From contig CAWDOR010000040.1 in NCBI GenBank assembly GCA_963804045.1, positions 124,001 through 188,000 on the forward strand: DNA of 64,000 nucleotides. Direction: 5' to 3'. Each line of letters starts with the position of its first letter. Position 1 is the first letter of the stretch. The stretch is from Rhodoblastus sp963804045 (GTDB taxonomy: Bacteria; Pseudomonadota; Alphaproteobacteria; Rhizobiales; Beijerinckiaceae). Positions 9,094 to 16,466 of this stretch are shown here, piece by piece. A program made the translations under genes and the position numbers. The notes under the pieces are model-generated. The model was not told the origin of the DNA, searched no databases, and saw only the letters and a program-made list of their open reading frames with translations.

Positions 9094-9741
9094 ATGTTCG
9101 ACATCTCAACATCGCCATCAACATCGCCGTTCTATTTGATTGGTGCGGCGGGCCTCCTCGCGCCGCCGATTGCCCGAAACGGTTTCTTTCTGATTAGGCG
9201 GCGTTGGCCGAAGGCGCGATTACCGATCTTATACGGTAGCGCGCTTGCTTTCATATCGATCCCCAGCCTTGCGCTATCTGGGGTGAGCTTCAAGTTGGCA
9301 TTTGCGAATTATGTGAGCCTTTGGATCGCTTATTTCGCAACTTACGTCTTGATCGAGTTTTTCCGACAAATTCGCAAAAACCCTGTTTGCATGAGCAAGA
9401 TCGCCATTAGCGCCGCGCAGGTTCTCGGCGGGATCCTTCTGGGAATTCACGGCTGGGCTCTTTGGGACAGGAGCCCCAAGGAGGCCGCGCCAAGTCAAGT
9501 CATCGAGGGAATGACGTGCGAAGCGTCGGTCCTAAACGTGCTTCTCCCAGGTAAGGACGATCATGGGTTGCCAGATTTGTACTGGCATTTGGAATTGACC
9601 GTGCATTTGCGCAAGAACTGGATTTCGGCGCCGTTTCTGCAACGGGAGGTCCTTACGGCAGCTTACTATTACGACATGGGAGCCGTGCCGATGCTTGACC
9701 CTGTTTGTCGGAAAGCTTTGGATACGTATCATCGTTCGTAA
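9094..9741 (+). CDS. Hypothetical membrane protein, unrecognised
   Basis: 215-aa product with four likely membrane helices at roughly residues 13-33, 45-63, 68-91 and 103-124, connected by short basic loops (FLIRRRWPKAR, FFRQIRKNP). A soluble C-terminal domain of about 90 residues follows, containing three Cys and an aromatic-rich segment (DLYWHLELTVHLRKNW). Base composition is lower in GC than the surrounding core genes, consistent with acquired DNA. It lies alone between two insertion sequences, with no operon partner. The ATG has a weak ribosome-binding site. I do not recognise a family, but the membrane topology and lack of frameshifts make a real gene likely. Confidence 0.5.
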   Translation: MFDISTSPSTSPFYLIGAAGLLAPPIARNGFFLIRRRWPKARLPILYGSALAFISIPSLALSGVSFKLAFANYVSLWIAYFATYVLIEFFRQIRKNPVCMSKIAISAAQVLGGILLGIHGWALWDRSPKEAAPSQVIEGMTCEASVLNVLLPGKDDHGLPDLYWHLELTVHLRKNWISAPFLQREVLTAAYYYDMGAVPMLDPVCRKALDTYHRS

Positions 9742-9977
9742 TATTGGTAATGAAGCCCGTGTGCCAATGACCGTTGGTTGCGGAAGCCCAAAAGCATTTT
9801 TTCATCGTGACCCAGATTCATCTGCTGCCGTAGTTCGCCGAGCCGTCGATTTTGCGGAGATATTTGGCGCCGTTTGCCGAGGAATATGCCTTCCGAAGGG
9901 GCTGAACACGGCCTGTTTTGCGGAAATGTATTCGTTCCGCTCACAGTGGGGCGGCGGGTCTTTTGAGGCCCGCCGTT

Positions 9978-11189
9978 GGCGCAATTCAACTTGGATGTTG
10001 ATAACGGACGGCGCGGGCCGTCCGTTTCGCTTCATCCCACGCCGAACGCGGCTTGCAGCGTCTCCTGAGGGGCGGACGGCGGGCGGCAGACCAGCCGCAG
10101 CATGGCGAGATAGTCCGGCAGGTACTTCGTCGAGACGCCGCGCAGGACGCGGTTAATCAGGGTCTTCATCCTCTCGTGGTGGCCGTTGACCCGTCCGAGG
10201 CCGAGCGCGCCCTTCTGGCGCGGTGGATGGCCCATGGCCTTCTTCAGCCAGTCGTCCTCTGGCGGATCGAAGACCCGATGGTCGGCCCCGATCGCCGTTG
10301 CCAGCGTGGCATAGGCCGGCAAGCCGTCGGTGCAGAGGACGGATTCGGGCTCGACCGCCTCGCCGAGCGCGGCGACGATCTGATCCGTGCTGCGCCGGTC
10401 CATCCGCGTGTCGATGCAGCGCCCGTCGCGGTCGATGCCGGTCAGGACCGGGACATGCTGGGAAGACAGCCCCGGCAGGAGCGCGCCGGACCCGCGGTAG
10501 CGGGGCGGGCGGTTCTCCGGCGCCTGGCCGCGCTTCCAGCCGCGATGACCCTTGAAACTCCTCAGAAAAAACGTCTCATCCGCCTCGACGACGCCGCCCA
10601 GCCGCTCCGGCTTCGCCGCCGCGAGCGGGGCGAGCAGGCGGTGGCGCCAGCGCCAGGCCGTGAAGCGGCTGATGGCCATGTCGGCGCAATCGACGATCTT
10701 CGACAGCGACGTTCCCGAGGCGAGATGCCTGGCGTATCCGCTCCAAAGCTCGGGCTTGCGCATCCGGGCGAAGGCCGTGCCGGACAGGGCGTTGAACGTT
10801 TTTCCACAGCCGTTTCCGCCGTCCGTCTTCAGGCAGCGGAAACGCTGTCGTCCGCCGCCGTCGCGCCCATGGCGGACGATCTTGGCGCCGCCGCAGTGCG
10901 GGCATTTCTGGTCGCGGGCGACTTCGACGGACCGACGGGCGACCAGCGCCTCGGACACGCGCTCTGCCAGCAGACGCGCGGTGCGCGTCTCAAGATCGAG
11001 CAGTTGCTCGACCGTGGCTTGCGCGGCGATCTCTTGCGTCAGCGTCTCGAATCTGGCCCTGTCCATGCTCGTCGCCCCATCCTCGCCGCAAGATAGGCGA
11101 ACGGAAGCAGAACATAAATCGCTGGCGGGCCGGAGTCGCTTGATTTTTAAGCGTTTTGGTTAAAATCAACACTCAAGTTGAATTGCGCC
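9978..11189 (-). mobile_element. Insertion sequence, IS1595 family (about 1.21 kb)
   Basis: Complete element bounded by 25-bp terminal inverted repeats at 9978-10002 and 11165-11189 (23 of 25 identical, outer bases GGCGCAATTCAAC). It is flanked by a perfect 8-bp target duplication, CCGCCGTT, at 9970-9977 and 11190-11197. Eight-bp duplications and this transposase type are characteristic of IS1595. The single transposase gene is intact, so the element may be active. It sits 73 bp upstream of the AT-rich gene that follows the right target duplication and may affect that gene's transcription. Confidence 0.94.
10032..11066 (-). CDS. IS1595-family transposase
   Basis: 344-aa DDE-type transposase. 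The N-terminus has a zinc ribbon (CPHCGG ... RCLK ... GCGKTF, residues about 53-90), followed by a helix-turn-helix-like region (GTSLSKIVDCADMAISRFTAWRWRH). The catalytic core shows VVEADETFF (first Asp), CTDGLPAY (second Asp) and RVNGHHERMK (the Asn/Glu region of the IS1595 DDN/E triad). The reading frame is complete and ends close to the left terminal repeat, as expected for a functional IS. Its GC content matches the chromosome, unlike the gene on the other side of the element. Confidence 0.93.
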   Translation of the reverse strand: MDRARFETLTQEIAAQATVEQLLDLETRTARLLAERVSEALVARRSVEVARDQKCPHCGGAKIVRHGRDGGGRQRFRCLKTDGGNGCGKTFNALSGTAFARMRKPELWSGYARHLASGTSLSKIVDCADMAISRFTAWRWRHRLLAPLAAAKPERLGGVVEADETFFLRSFKGHRGWKRGQAPENRPPRYRGSGALLPGLSSQHVPVLTGIDRDGRCIDTRMDRRSTDQIVAALGEAVEPESVLCTDGLPAYATLATAIGADHRVFDPPEDDWLKKAMGHPPRQKGALGLGRVNGHHERMKTLINRVLRGVSTKYLPDYLAMLRLVCRPPSAPQETLQAAFGVG

Positions 11190-11270
11190 CCGCCGTTTGT
11201 CTCGAATACATGGTACAGGACTGACGATGACTAAACCTCTATATATTCCTAGAATTGGCTACGCTATCCG

Positions 11271-12836
11271 ATGAGATCGACAAACATTTCCAAAATCAAT
11301 ATAGGAGACTTAGGTGAAGATGACTTTGCCAAATGGTGTACCATTAATGGTTTAATTTACACCAAGGCGCAGCGTGATCGAATGGGATGGGATTTTTTTG
11401 TCGAATTTCCTGCTAATAAAAGTGCCGAAACGAAAATAGATGAAACCGCTGATTTATTAAAGGTCGTCGTCCAGATCAAAGCGACCAGGAGCGATAAAAA
11501 ACGAGTAAATTTAAAACTTTCTGCCGCGAAATTGTTAGTTGAAACGGATTTGCCGGCATTTATAATAGCAATTCAATATAATAACGACAACACAGCAATC
11601 GCTGCTTCCTTGATACATATCGGTAATAACGAAATAGAACGGATTTTGAAAACGGCCGTTGAACATTTTGCAAGCGGGAATACAGAACTTCAGAGAAGCG
11701 ATATTAGCCTGAACACTACTCACGCAACAAGCTTAAATGTCGATGGAAGCGGACTATCAAATTTGCTTAGGAAGCATCTTCCTGCGTCAATTTCCAGATA
11801 TATCGCTGATAAGGCGGCATTTAGAAAACAATGCGGCTACGACGAAAAGTCTTTTAAGGGCCGTTTTCGCCTATCTCCCAGCGCCTCTCCGTCAGAGTTT
11901 TTTGATTTATTTTTGGGCAACACGACGACCGTTAACGTTTCAAATTTTATTATTTCTCGAACACGCTTCGGAATTGAGTTAGAATCCGAAGAAATTGGCC
12001 ATGGCTCACTTTCGATCCAACCGAGATCATTTCGGCAAGCGACCGTGCGCGCAACAAACAGACATAACACTTACATAGCCGAAACTGTTGTGTCTGTTTT
12101 TTCCGCGCCGTTCGCCAACATCCCAGACCACCTTCGGAAAATTCGGCTCAAAAACAACTTCCTCGATATCGTGCTCGACATCGGAAGCAACGAAGCCGAC
12201 CTCTCTGTAAATATAGGCGAAAGTGCACATAAAATCGATCAACTAGCTAATATGCTAAAATTCTGTTATCTTCTTGGCGAACAAGATACAGCTCTACAAA
12301 TATCAATCGATAAACACGTATTCACCGTGTTCGCCAAGCTCGACGCCGTTCAGGATTTTATTTGGTGCCGAGTGCTTAGCGACTTCTTGGAGCGCTTGGC
12401 TGTCGCTGTATATAAGCTAAAACAACAAATCGAAATAGAAATGACGATTTCAGAAGCTTATGAATGCTTTTCAAGCAATCTTGATATGTTTGCGATTTCC
12501 TCCACTTCCGGCCTTGTTATAAATGGAAACATCGCCCTCATTGCAAATTCACCAGATATCGATAATATAACAATAATTACTGCGTCGTGCATAAATTTTT
12601 CGATATATACATATTATGCTATTGTCGAAATTCCCTCTAAAGTTTTCACAATTTCCGGGGACACCTTTTTCTTCGAAGGCAAAAAGGCACACATTTTATG
12701 TGACGGATTGATCGAGCAAAGCTCTACGTCTACGAATATAATAAACGAACTTATAGACAGGCTTTCAAAACAAGAATCAAATTCTGAAAATGTAATACTC
12801 TCTATATCGATATCCGACGCGCTTACGAAAACATGA
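11271..12836 (+). CDS. Large AT-rich gene: PD-(D/E)XK/DUF4365-like N-terminal domain fused to an unknown C-terminal region
   Basis: 521-aa product whose DNA is far richer in A+T than anything else in the window (codons such as aaa, ata, att dominate), a clear sign of horizontal transfer. Residues about 12-110 resemble the DUF4365 branch of the PD-(D/E)XK nuclease fold: GDLGEDDF with Glu16, GWDFFVEF with Asp41, VVVQIKAT with Gln68-x-Lys70, then LPAFIIAIQY, where such proteins have a hydrophobic strand. The remaining 400 residues match nothing I recognise; they look like mixed alpha/beta with few charged clusters and no membrane segments. There is no neighbouring methylase, helicase or ATPase. 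Many stand-alone DUF4365 proteins sit in defence islands, so an anti-phage role is plausible but is inference. The ribosome-binding site is weak; the start is the first in-frame ATG. Confidence 0.65.
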   Translation: MRSTNISKINIGDLGEDDFAKWCTINGLIYTKAQRDRMGWDFFVEFPANKSAETKIDETADLLKVVVQIKATRSDKKRVNLKLSAAKLLVETDLPAFIIAIQYNNDNTAIAASLIHIGNNEIERILKTAVEHFASGNTELQRSDISLNTTHATSLNVDGSGLSNLLRKHLPASISRYIADKAAFRKQCGYDEKSFKGRFRLSPSASPSEFFDLFLGNTTTVNVSNFIISRTRFGIELESEEIGHGSLSIQPRSFRQATVRATNRHNTYIAETVVSVFSAPFANIPDHLRKIRLKNNFLDIVLDIGSNEADLSVNIGESAHKIDQLANMLKFCYLLGEQDTALQISIDKHVFTVFAKLDAVQDFIWCRVLSDFLERLAVAVYKLKQQIEIEMTISEAYECFSSNLDMFAISSTSGLVINGNIALIANSPDIDNITIITASCINFSIYTYYAIVEIPSKVFTISGDTFFFEGKKAHILCDGLIEQSSTSTNIINELIDRLSKQESNSENVILSISISDALTKT

Positions 12837-12841
12837 TGTTC

Positions 12842-12896
12842 AATTACGGCAATTACGCAATTACGCCAATTACGCGCAATTAGGGGAATTACGGGG
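12842..12896 (+). repeat. Degenerate tandem repeat (AATTACG-type, six copies)
   Basis: Immediately after the AT-rich gene, AATTAC or AATTAG recurs six times in 55 bp with units of 8-10 bp (AATTACGGC, AATTACGC, AATTACGCC, AATTACGCGC, AATTAGGGG, AATTACGGGG). The units drift gradually in their GC-rich tails. It looks like a simple satellite at the edge of the imported segment. Confidence 0.7.
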
Positions 12897-12937
12897 ACGC
12901 CATACGAATTCCCCAATGGCCTCTTTGTCTCTCCCGC

Positions 12938-13020
12938 CGTCACGAGCTGAGCGGAGCGAAGCGATCCACCCTGCGGGGCGCCGAAACGTGGATCGCTTTG
13001 GGGCCCTCCTCGCGATGACG
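12938..13020. repeat. Palindromic interspersed repeat (REP/MITE-like), 83 bp
   Basis: The outer arms CGTCACGAG (12938) and CTCGCGATGACG (to 13020) and the inner arms AGCGATCCAC (12960-12969) and GTGGATCGCT (12988-12997) are complementary, so the element can fold into one long hairpin. This pattern (CGTCATTGCGAGC...AGCGATCCA) is a common non-coding dispersed repeat type in Rhizobiales genomes. No coding function is likely. Confidence 0.75.
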
Positions 13021-13062
13021 GCGGGGGCGCTCCGATCCCGTCCCTGGCCTCGCCCCCTCCCC

Positions 13063-13196
13063 CGTCATGACCGGGCTTGTCCCGGTTATCCACGCCGGGA
13101 CAGGGCCTCGACGCCAGCGAAAAAGGCGACGCCCATTTCTTGCAACATCGCCGCCGCGGGTCGGCGTGGATGCACGCGACAAGCGCGGGCATGACG
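13063..13196. repeat. Palindromic interspersed repeat, 134 bp, second family
   Basis: 34-bp imperfect inverted repeats at 13063-13096 and 13163-13196 (about 28 of 34 paired) surround a 66-bp centre. The outer bases are CGTCATG/CATGACG and the inner bases ATCCACGCC/GGCGTGGAT. Conceptual translations of this repeat type give the DARDKRGHDG-like peptides often mis-annotated as proteins in rhizobial genomes. The stretch from 13197 to 13420 holds a further small palindrome (CCCCGGCC/GGCCGGGG at 13388-13405) and no gene. Confidence 0.75.
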
Positions 13197-13420
13197 GCGG
13201 GGAGAGCGCAGCCAGACCACCGATTCCGGGGCTTGCACGATGGGTCGATCGCTTGGTCGCCAACCTCTTGGTCCCCGGCCTTTGTCTCGCGCGGTCTTTC
13301 CCCTCGCCCCGCCGGGCCGGTTTTTTTGACCTTGGCGAATAGCTCGAACGTGGAGCGCGACTCCTTTTCCCGCGCGCGGGAGAAGGGCCCCGGCCAAGGC
13401 CGGGGCTTGCGGCAGGCCCC

Positions 13421-13457
13421 AAAAAAAATAACGGCCGGCGAGCGCCGACCGTTATTC
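13421..13457 (-). terminator. Rho-independent terminator of the small lipoprotein gene
   Basis: On the minus strand a GC-rich hairpin (arms AATAACGG and CCGTTATT with an inner CGGC/GCCG stem, 13427-13457) is followed by eight consecutive T (A8 at 13421-13428 on the + strand). It lies 33 bp downstream of the lipoprotein stop codon. Confidence 0.85.
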
Positions 13458-13489
13458 CTTGTTCAAAGCGGGGCCGCTGCGGGCGTGGC

Positions 13490-13729
13490 TTATTGGGTGA
13501 CGGTCCTGGCGGCGGAGCTGACGCCATTGCCGACGCCCGAACCCACCGTGCTGACGCCAGAGCCGACCGCGCCGACGCCCTTGCCGGCGAGATTGCCGGC
13601 GCCGCTGACGGCGGAGCCCGCCGTATTGGTCACGGCGCCCGCGCCGGACTTGACCGCGTCAGTCGCCGCGCACCCGCCAAGAGCCAGAGTCGTCAAAGCG
13701 ATAACAGGAAGTATGACAAGCTTTTTCAT
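13490..13729 (-). CDS. Small predicted lipoprotein, Gly/Ser/Val-rich
   Basis: 79-aa product with a textbook lipoprotein signal (MKKLVILPVIALTTLALGGC; lipobox LGGC, Cys20). The mature part consists almost entirely of repeating Gly-Ala-Gly, Val-Gly-Ser-Gly and Ser-Gly-Val-Gly units. It resembles small entericidin-like or glycine-zipper lipoproteins, but a specific family cannot be claimed. It stands alone, has its own terminator, and converges on nothing upstream. The high Gly content could suit packing against a membrane or a glycine-zipper assembly. This is inferred from composition only. Confidence 0.75.
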   Translation of the reverse strand: MKKLVILPVIALTTLALGGCAATDAVKSGAGAVTNTAGSAVSGAGNLAGKGVGAVGSGVSTVGSGVGNGVSSAARTVTQ

Positions 13730-14027
13730 GAGCGTTTCTCATCAATTTCAAAGGTTAGTCTGAATTATAAACCTCTCGGACCGACGAAGGCGGACCATGG
13801 AAAGTCAGTCTCTTCAGTTCAATCCGGCGATAAAGCTAAGCCAAGCCGGAACATTTGCCAAGCTTGTCGATCGATTCACGTGGCTCGACGGAAGCGCGCC
13901 CGCCGATGTTGTTGTTAGTCTTGGGCCTTGACGATTTTCAGCGTCGATCCCCGCGACACCACAGGTTGAAATCAGCGTTCCGCATGGCCCCGGCGCCTTG
14001 AGGATTCGAGCGGCGGCGGCCAGCGCC

Positions 14028-14762
14028 TCAAAGACTGACGACCAGCCGCAGCAGCCAGCCGGGCATATGGGCGGTGAGCGCGCTTTCGACCAGACGATCG
14101 GCGCCGGTGAGGATCAGCAGGCCGGTCGCGGCGAAGGCGCCGCCCAGCAGCAGCCGCGCGCCGGCGCCCGTCGCCAGGGCGGCGCGACGGCCGGCGCCGG
14201 CGAGGCGGGAAAAGCCATAGCCCAGAACCAGCAGCGCGCCGGCGGCGCCCAGGGCGAAGGCGCTCATCGCCAGCATGGCGAAGGGCAGAGTCCCGCCCCG
14301 CGCCGCCAGCACCGAGGCGGCGCCGAGCGCCGGACCGGCGCAGGGCGCCCAGACCAACGCCAGCAGCGCCCCCGCCGCCGCCTGCCCCCAAAGCCCCGAA
14401 AGGAGACCGGACCTCGGCAATTTCGCCTGAAGCGCGCCGCCAAGCCGTTGCAAGGGGACAAGGGCGGTTTCCAGCCGGGTGGCGACGGCGGGAAAGAGCA
14501 GGGCGAGGCCGACGAGCAGGATCAGAGCCGCCGCGACCGCGCGCAAAACGGCGGAGTCGCCGAAATCGACGCCCAGCGAGGCCAGCACGCCGCCGACCAG
14601 TCCGAAGGTGACGGCCATGCCGGCGGCCAGCGCCAGCGGCGCGCGCGGATTTTCGGCGCGGGCGCCGGCGACCACCACCGGCGCCAGCGGCAGCACGCAG
14701 GGGCTCAAAATGGTCAGGACGCCCGCGAGAAAACACAGCGGCAGGGTCCAGAGCGCGTTCAT
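14028..14762 (-). CDS. ccdA: CcdA/DsbD-type transmembrane thiol-disulfide reductant carrier
   Basis: 244-aa inner-membrane protein with six predicted helices. It belongs to the CcdA family, which passes electrons from cytoplasmic thioredoxin across the membrane to periplasmic thiol proteins. Two Cys motifs fit the family: ILSPCVLPLAPVVV near the N-terminus and WAPCAGPALG in the middle, each placing a redox Cys beside Pro. It overlaps the upstream thioredoxin gene by 4 nt (14759-14762), so the pair forms a split DsbD-like system. Likely clients are cytochrome c apoproteins or other envelope thiol proteins. Confidence 0.9.
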   Translation of the reverse strand: MNALWTLPLCFLAGVLTILSPCVLPLAPVVVAGARAENPRAPLALAAGMAVTFGLVGGVLASLGVDFGDSAVLRAVAAALILLVGLALLFPAVATRLETALVPLQRLGGALQAKLPRSGLLSGLWGQAAAGALLALVWAPCAGPALGAASVLAARGGTLPFAMLAMSAFALGAAGALLVLGYGFSRLAGAGRRAALATGAGARLLLGGAFAATGLLILTGADRLVESALTAHMPGWLLRLVVSL

Positions 14763-15148
14763 TTGACCGCCTGCATCAAGACCGTGGCGACCTCCTCGGG
14801 GGTCGCGCCCCAGGAGGCCCGCGAGACCTCCTTGCCGCCGCGATAGGTGATGAGCGTGGCGCGCGGGCTGTGCAGCGCCTTCACCACCTCCTTCTGCGCG
14901 TCGAAATCGACGCGAAAAAACGCCAGGTCCTTATAGGCCGGCTCGGCTTTCATCGCCTCGACGGCGGAAGCCTGCGACTGGCAGATCGGACACCAGGAGG
15001 CGTAGACCTCGATGACCACGGGCTTGCCCGAGGCTATGGCGGCCTGCGCCGCATCCTTGGCGTAGGGCTGGATTTCGAAAGCGCGCGCCGGCGCGGCCGA
15101 CAGCGCCGCCAAGGCCAGCATCGCCAGAAATACGCGTCGAGCCTGCAT
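14759..15148 (-). CDS. Periplasmic thioredoxin-family protein
   Basis: 129-aa protein with an N-terminal signal peptide (MQARRVFLAMLALAALSAAPARA) and a thioredoxin fold. The active site is SWCPICQSQ (a CxxC motif), and the RATLITYRGGKE segment supplies the usual cis-Pro-like region, here with Thr in place of Pro. The start at 15148 is chosen because GGGGAGG precedes it at good spacing; a longer frame upstream lacks one. It is translated just before ccdA with a 4-nt overlap and probably receives electrons from that protein to reduce periplasmic disulfides. The apparent loss of cis-Pro could change specificity. Confidence 0.88.
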   Translation of the reverse strand: MQARRVFLAMLALAALSAAPARAFEIQPYAKDAAQAAIASGKPVVIEVYASWCPICQSQASAVEAMKAEPAYKDLAFFRVDFDAQKEVVKALHSPRATLITYRGGKEVSRASWGATPEEVATVLMQAVK

Positions 15149-15401
15149 TGCGCCCTCCCCTGTTGAATATCTGCTGGTTCCTACGCCGGGAGACGCCAAA
15201 AGTTTCAGGCGCGGCGGAAATTCGTTGCGGCGGCGTTCGTCCCGGAACGAATGACCCGCACGGCGGTTTCAGGTCAGGACTCACGCGGCGGAGGGCTTCG
15301 ACACAGCCTTGCGTCGCGTGGGCGTTTGCCATCGCCAAACACTTTCGCCCGCTCGACGCCCGCCCCAATGCTCCAAGACCCAAGAAAACCAGGAGGAAAC
15401 C

Positions 15402-16016
15402 ATGACCATTCGCGAACCGCGCCTGATCCCCGTGCCAATCAAGGAGCTGCGGCCGACGCAAATCACCGTGGGCATGCGCGAGGTCAAGGCCAAGCGCAAG
15501 CGCTGGGAACAGCACAAGGGCAAGGAAGGTTTTCTGGGCAGCCACATGATCCCGGTGATCGTTGGCCCCAAGGGCCGGTTTTACGTGATCGATCATCACC
15601 ATCTGTCCCTGGCCCTGCTCGAAGAGGGACAGAAGGACATAGCCGTGACCGTCGTCGCCGATCTCTCGCGGCTGGAAAAGGACGCCTTTTTCGTCGTGCT
15701 CGACAATCGCAGCTGGATGCATCCCTTCGATGACAAGGGCAAAAGGCGTGGCTACGAGGATCTGCCGAAAACCGTCGCCGATCTCGTTGACGATCCCTTC
15801 CGCAGCCTCGCCGGCGAATTGCGCCGCGTCGGCGGCTACGCCAAGGACACGACGCCCTTCAGCGAATTCCTGTGGGCCGACTATCTGCGCCGCCGGATCA
15901 AGCGCAAGGCGGTCGACGAGAATTTCGACGAGACGCTGAAGGAGGCCTTGGCCCTGGCCAAACATGTGGACGCCGACTTCCTGCCGGGATGGTGCGGACC
16001 GGTGGACGACGCCTGA
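15402..16016 (+). CDS. ParB-like nuclease-domain protein (ParBc_2 type)
   Basis: 204-aa protein. It starts at the ATG after a strong ribosome-binding site (AGGAGG, 15390s). Residues about 8-75 carry a ParB/sulfiredoxin-like fold with PVPIKELRPTQITVGMREV and GRFYVIDHHHLSLALLE. The DHHH triad-like motif is characteristic of the ParBc_2 (PF08857) group. There is no helix-turn-helix for parS binding and no parA neighbour, so it is not the chromosome-segregation ParB. Homologues are usually annotated as chromosome partitioning protein ParB without evidence. A nucleotide-binding or hydrolytic role is possible. Confidence 0.82.
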   Translation: MTIREPRLIPVPIKELRPTQITVGMREVKAKRKRWEQHKGKEGFLGSHMIPVIVGPKGRFYVIDHHHLSLALLEEGQKDIAVTVVADLSRLEKDAFFVVLDNRSWMHPFDDKGKRRGYEDLPKTVADLVDDPFRSLAGELRRVGGYAKDTTPFSEFLWADYLRRRIKRKAVDENFDETLKEALALAKHVDADFLPGWCGPVDDA

Positions 16017-16026
16017 ACCCGGCGCG

Positions 16027-16060
16027 GAAAAACCGGCGGCTTGCGCCGCCGGTCCGGTTT
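16027..16060. terminator. Bidirectional hairpin terminator between convergent genes
   Basis: Perfect 9-bp arms ACCGGCGGC (16032-16040) and GCCGCCGGT (16045-16053) with a 4-nt loop. On the minus strand five T follow directly, and on the plus strand TTTT follows after a short gap. It separates the ParB-like gene from the convergent His-rich gene. Confidence 0.7.
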
Positions 16061-16354
16061 TCAGCGCCAGCTCCACCAGCAGCCGCAATGGCGATGCGGG
16101 CCGTGATGGCGGGGATAGCCCCAGCCATAGCCGGAGCCGCCCCAATGGGCGTGGCCGCGCCAGCCGTAATGGCCATGCCAATGTCCATGCCTATGCCAGC
16201 CGTGGCCCCCGTGGGGATGGCCGCCATGATGGAAGCCGTGACCGCCGCCGCCATGATGGCCGCCGCCGTGGCGCCCGCCATGGGCGCTGGCCGCGCCGGT
16301 GGAAAGGATGAGGGCCGAGCCGACCGCCAGGGCGGCAAGAAATGTGTTTCTCAT
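16061..16354 (-). CDS. Secreted His/Gly-rich small protein
   Basis: 97-aa product: signal peptide MRNTFLAALAVGSALILSTGAASA, then a mature chain made almost wholly of His, Gly and Trp (repeated HGG, GHGW, HGHWHGH). About a third of the mature residues are His, so metal binding (Ni, Cu or Zn) is plausible. Proteins of this sort are common in Rhizobiales and poorly characterised. The start has a Shine-Dalgarno-like GGGAG about 8 nt upstream. It ends at the shared terminator, with no operon partner. Confidence 0.75.
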   Translation of the reverse strand: MRNTFLAALAVGSALILSTGAASAHGGRHGGGHHGGGGHGFHHGGHPHGGHGWHRHGHWHGHYGWRGHAHWGGSGYGWGYPRHHGPHRHCGCWWSWR

Positions 16355-16466
16355 GATCCGTACTCCCGAGCTTGCGACGAGTCATTCGTCCAGCAGCGGA
16401 AGATTGCGCCGGGCGCGCTGAACCGGCGCTGAAACGCCCGTTCATCGGGGCTTCAGCAAATCCGCC

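Noticed and set aside
9695..10156. A 153-aa frame overlapping the end of the membrane-protein gene and the IS1595 end
   Set aside because: It crosses the left terminal repeat of the IS, has no plausible start site and has no recognisable content.
12914..13763. Several reading frames giving peptides such as DARDKRGHDG and MTGLVPVIHAG
   Set aside because: They are translations of palindromic dispersed repeats, which give such peptides in many rhizobial genomes.
15402..16016. Chromosome-partitioning ParB
   Set aside because: There is no HTH domain, no parA neighbour and the protein is of the ParBc_2 type.
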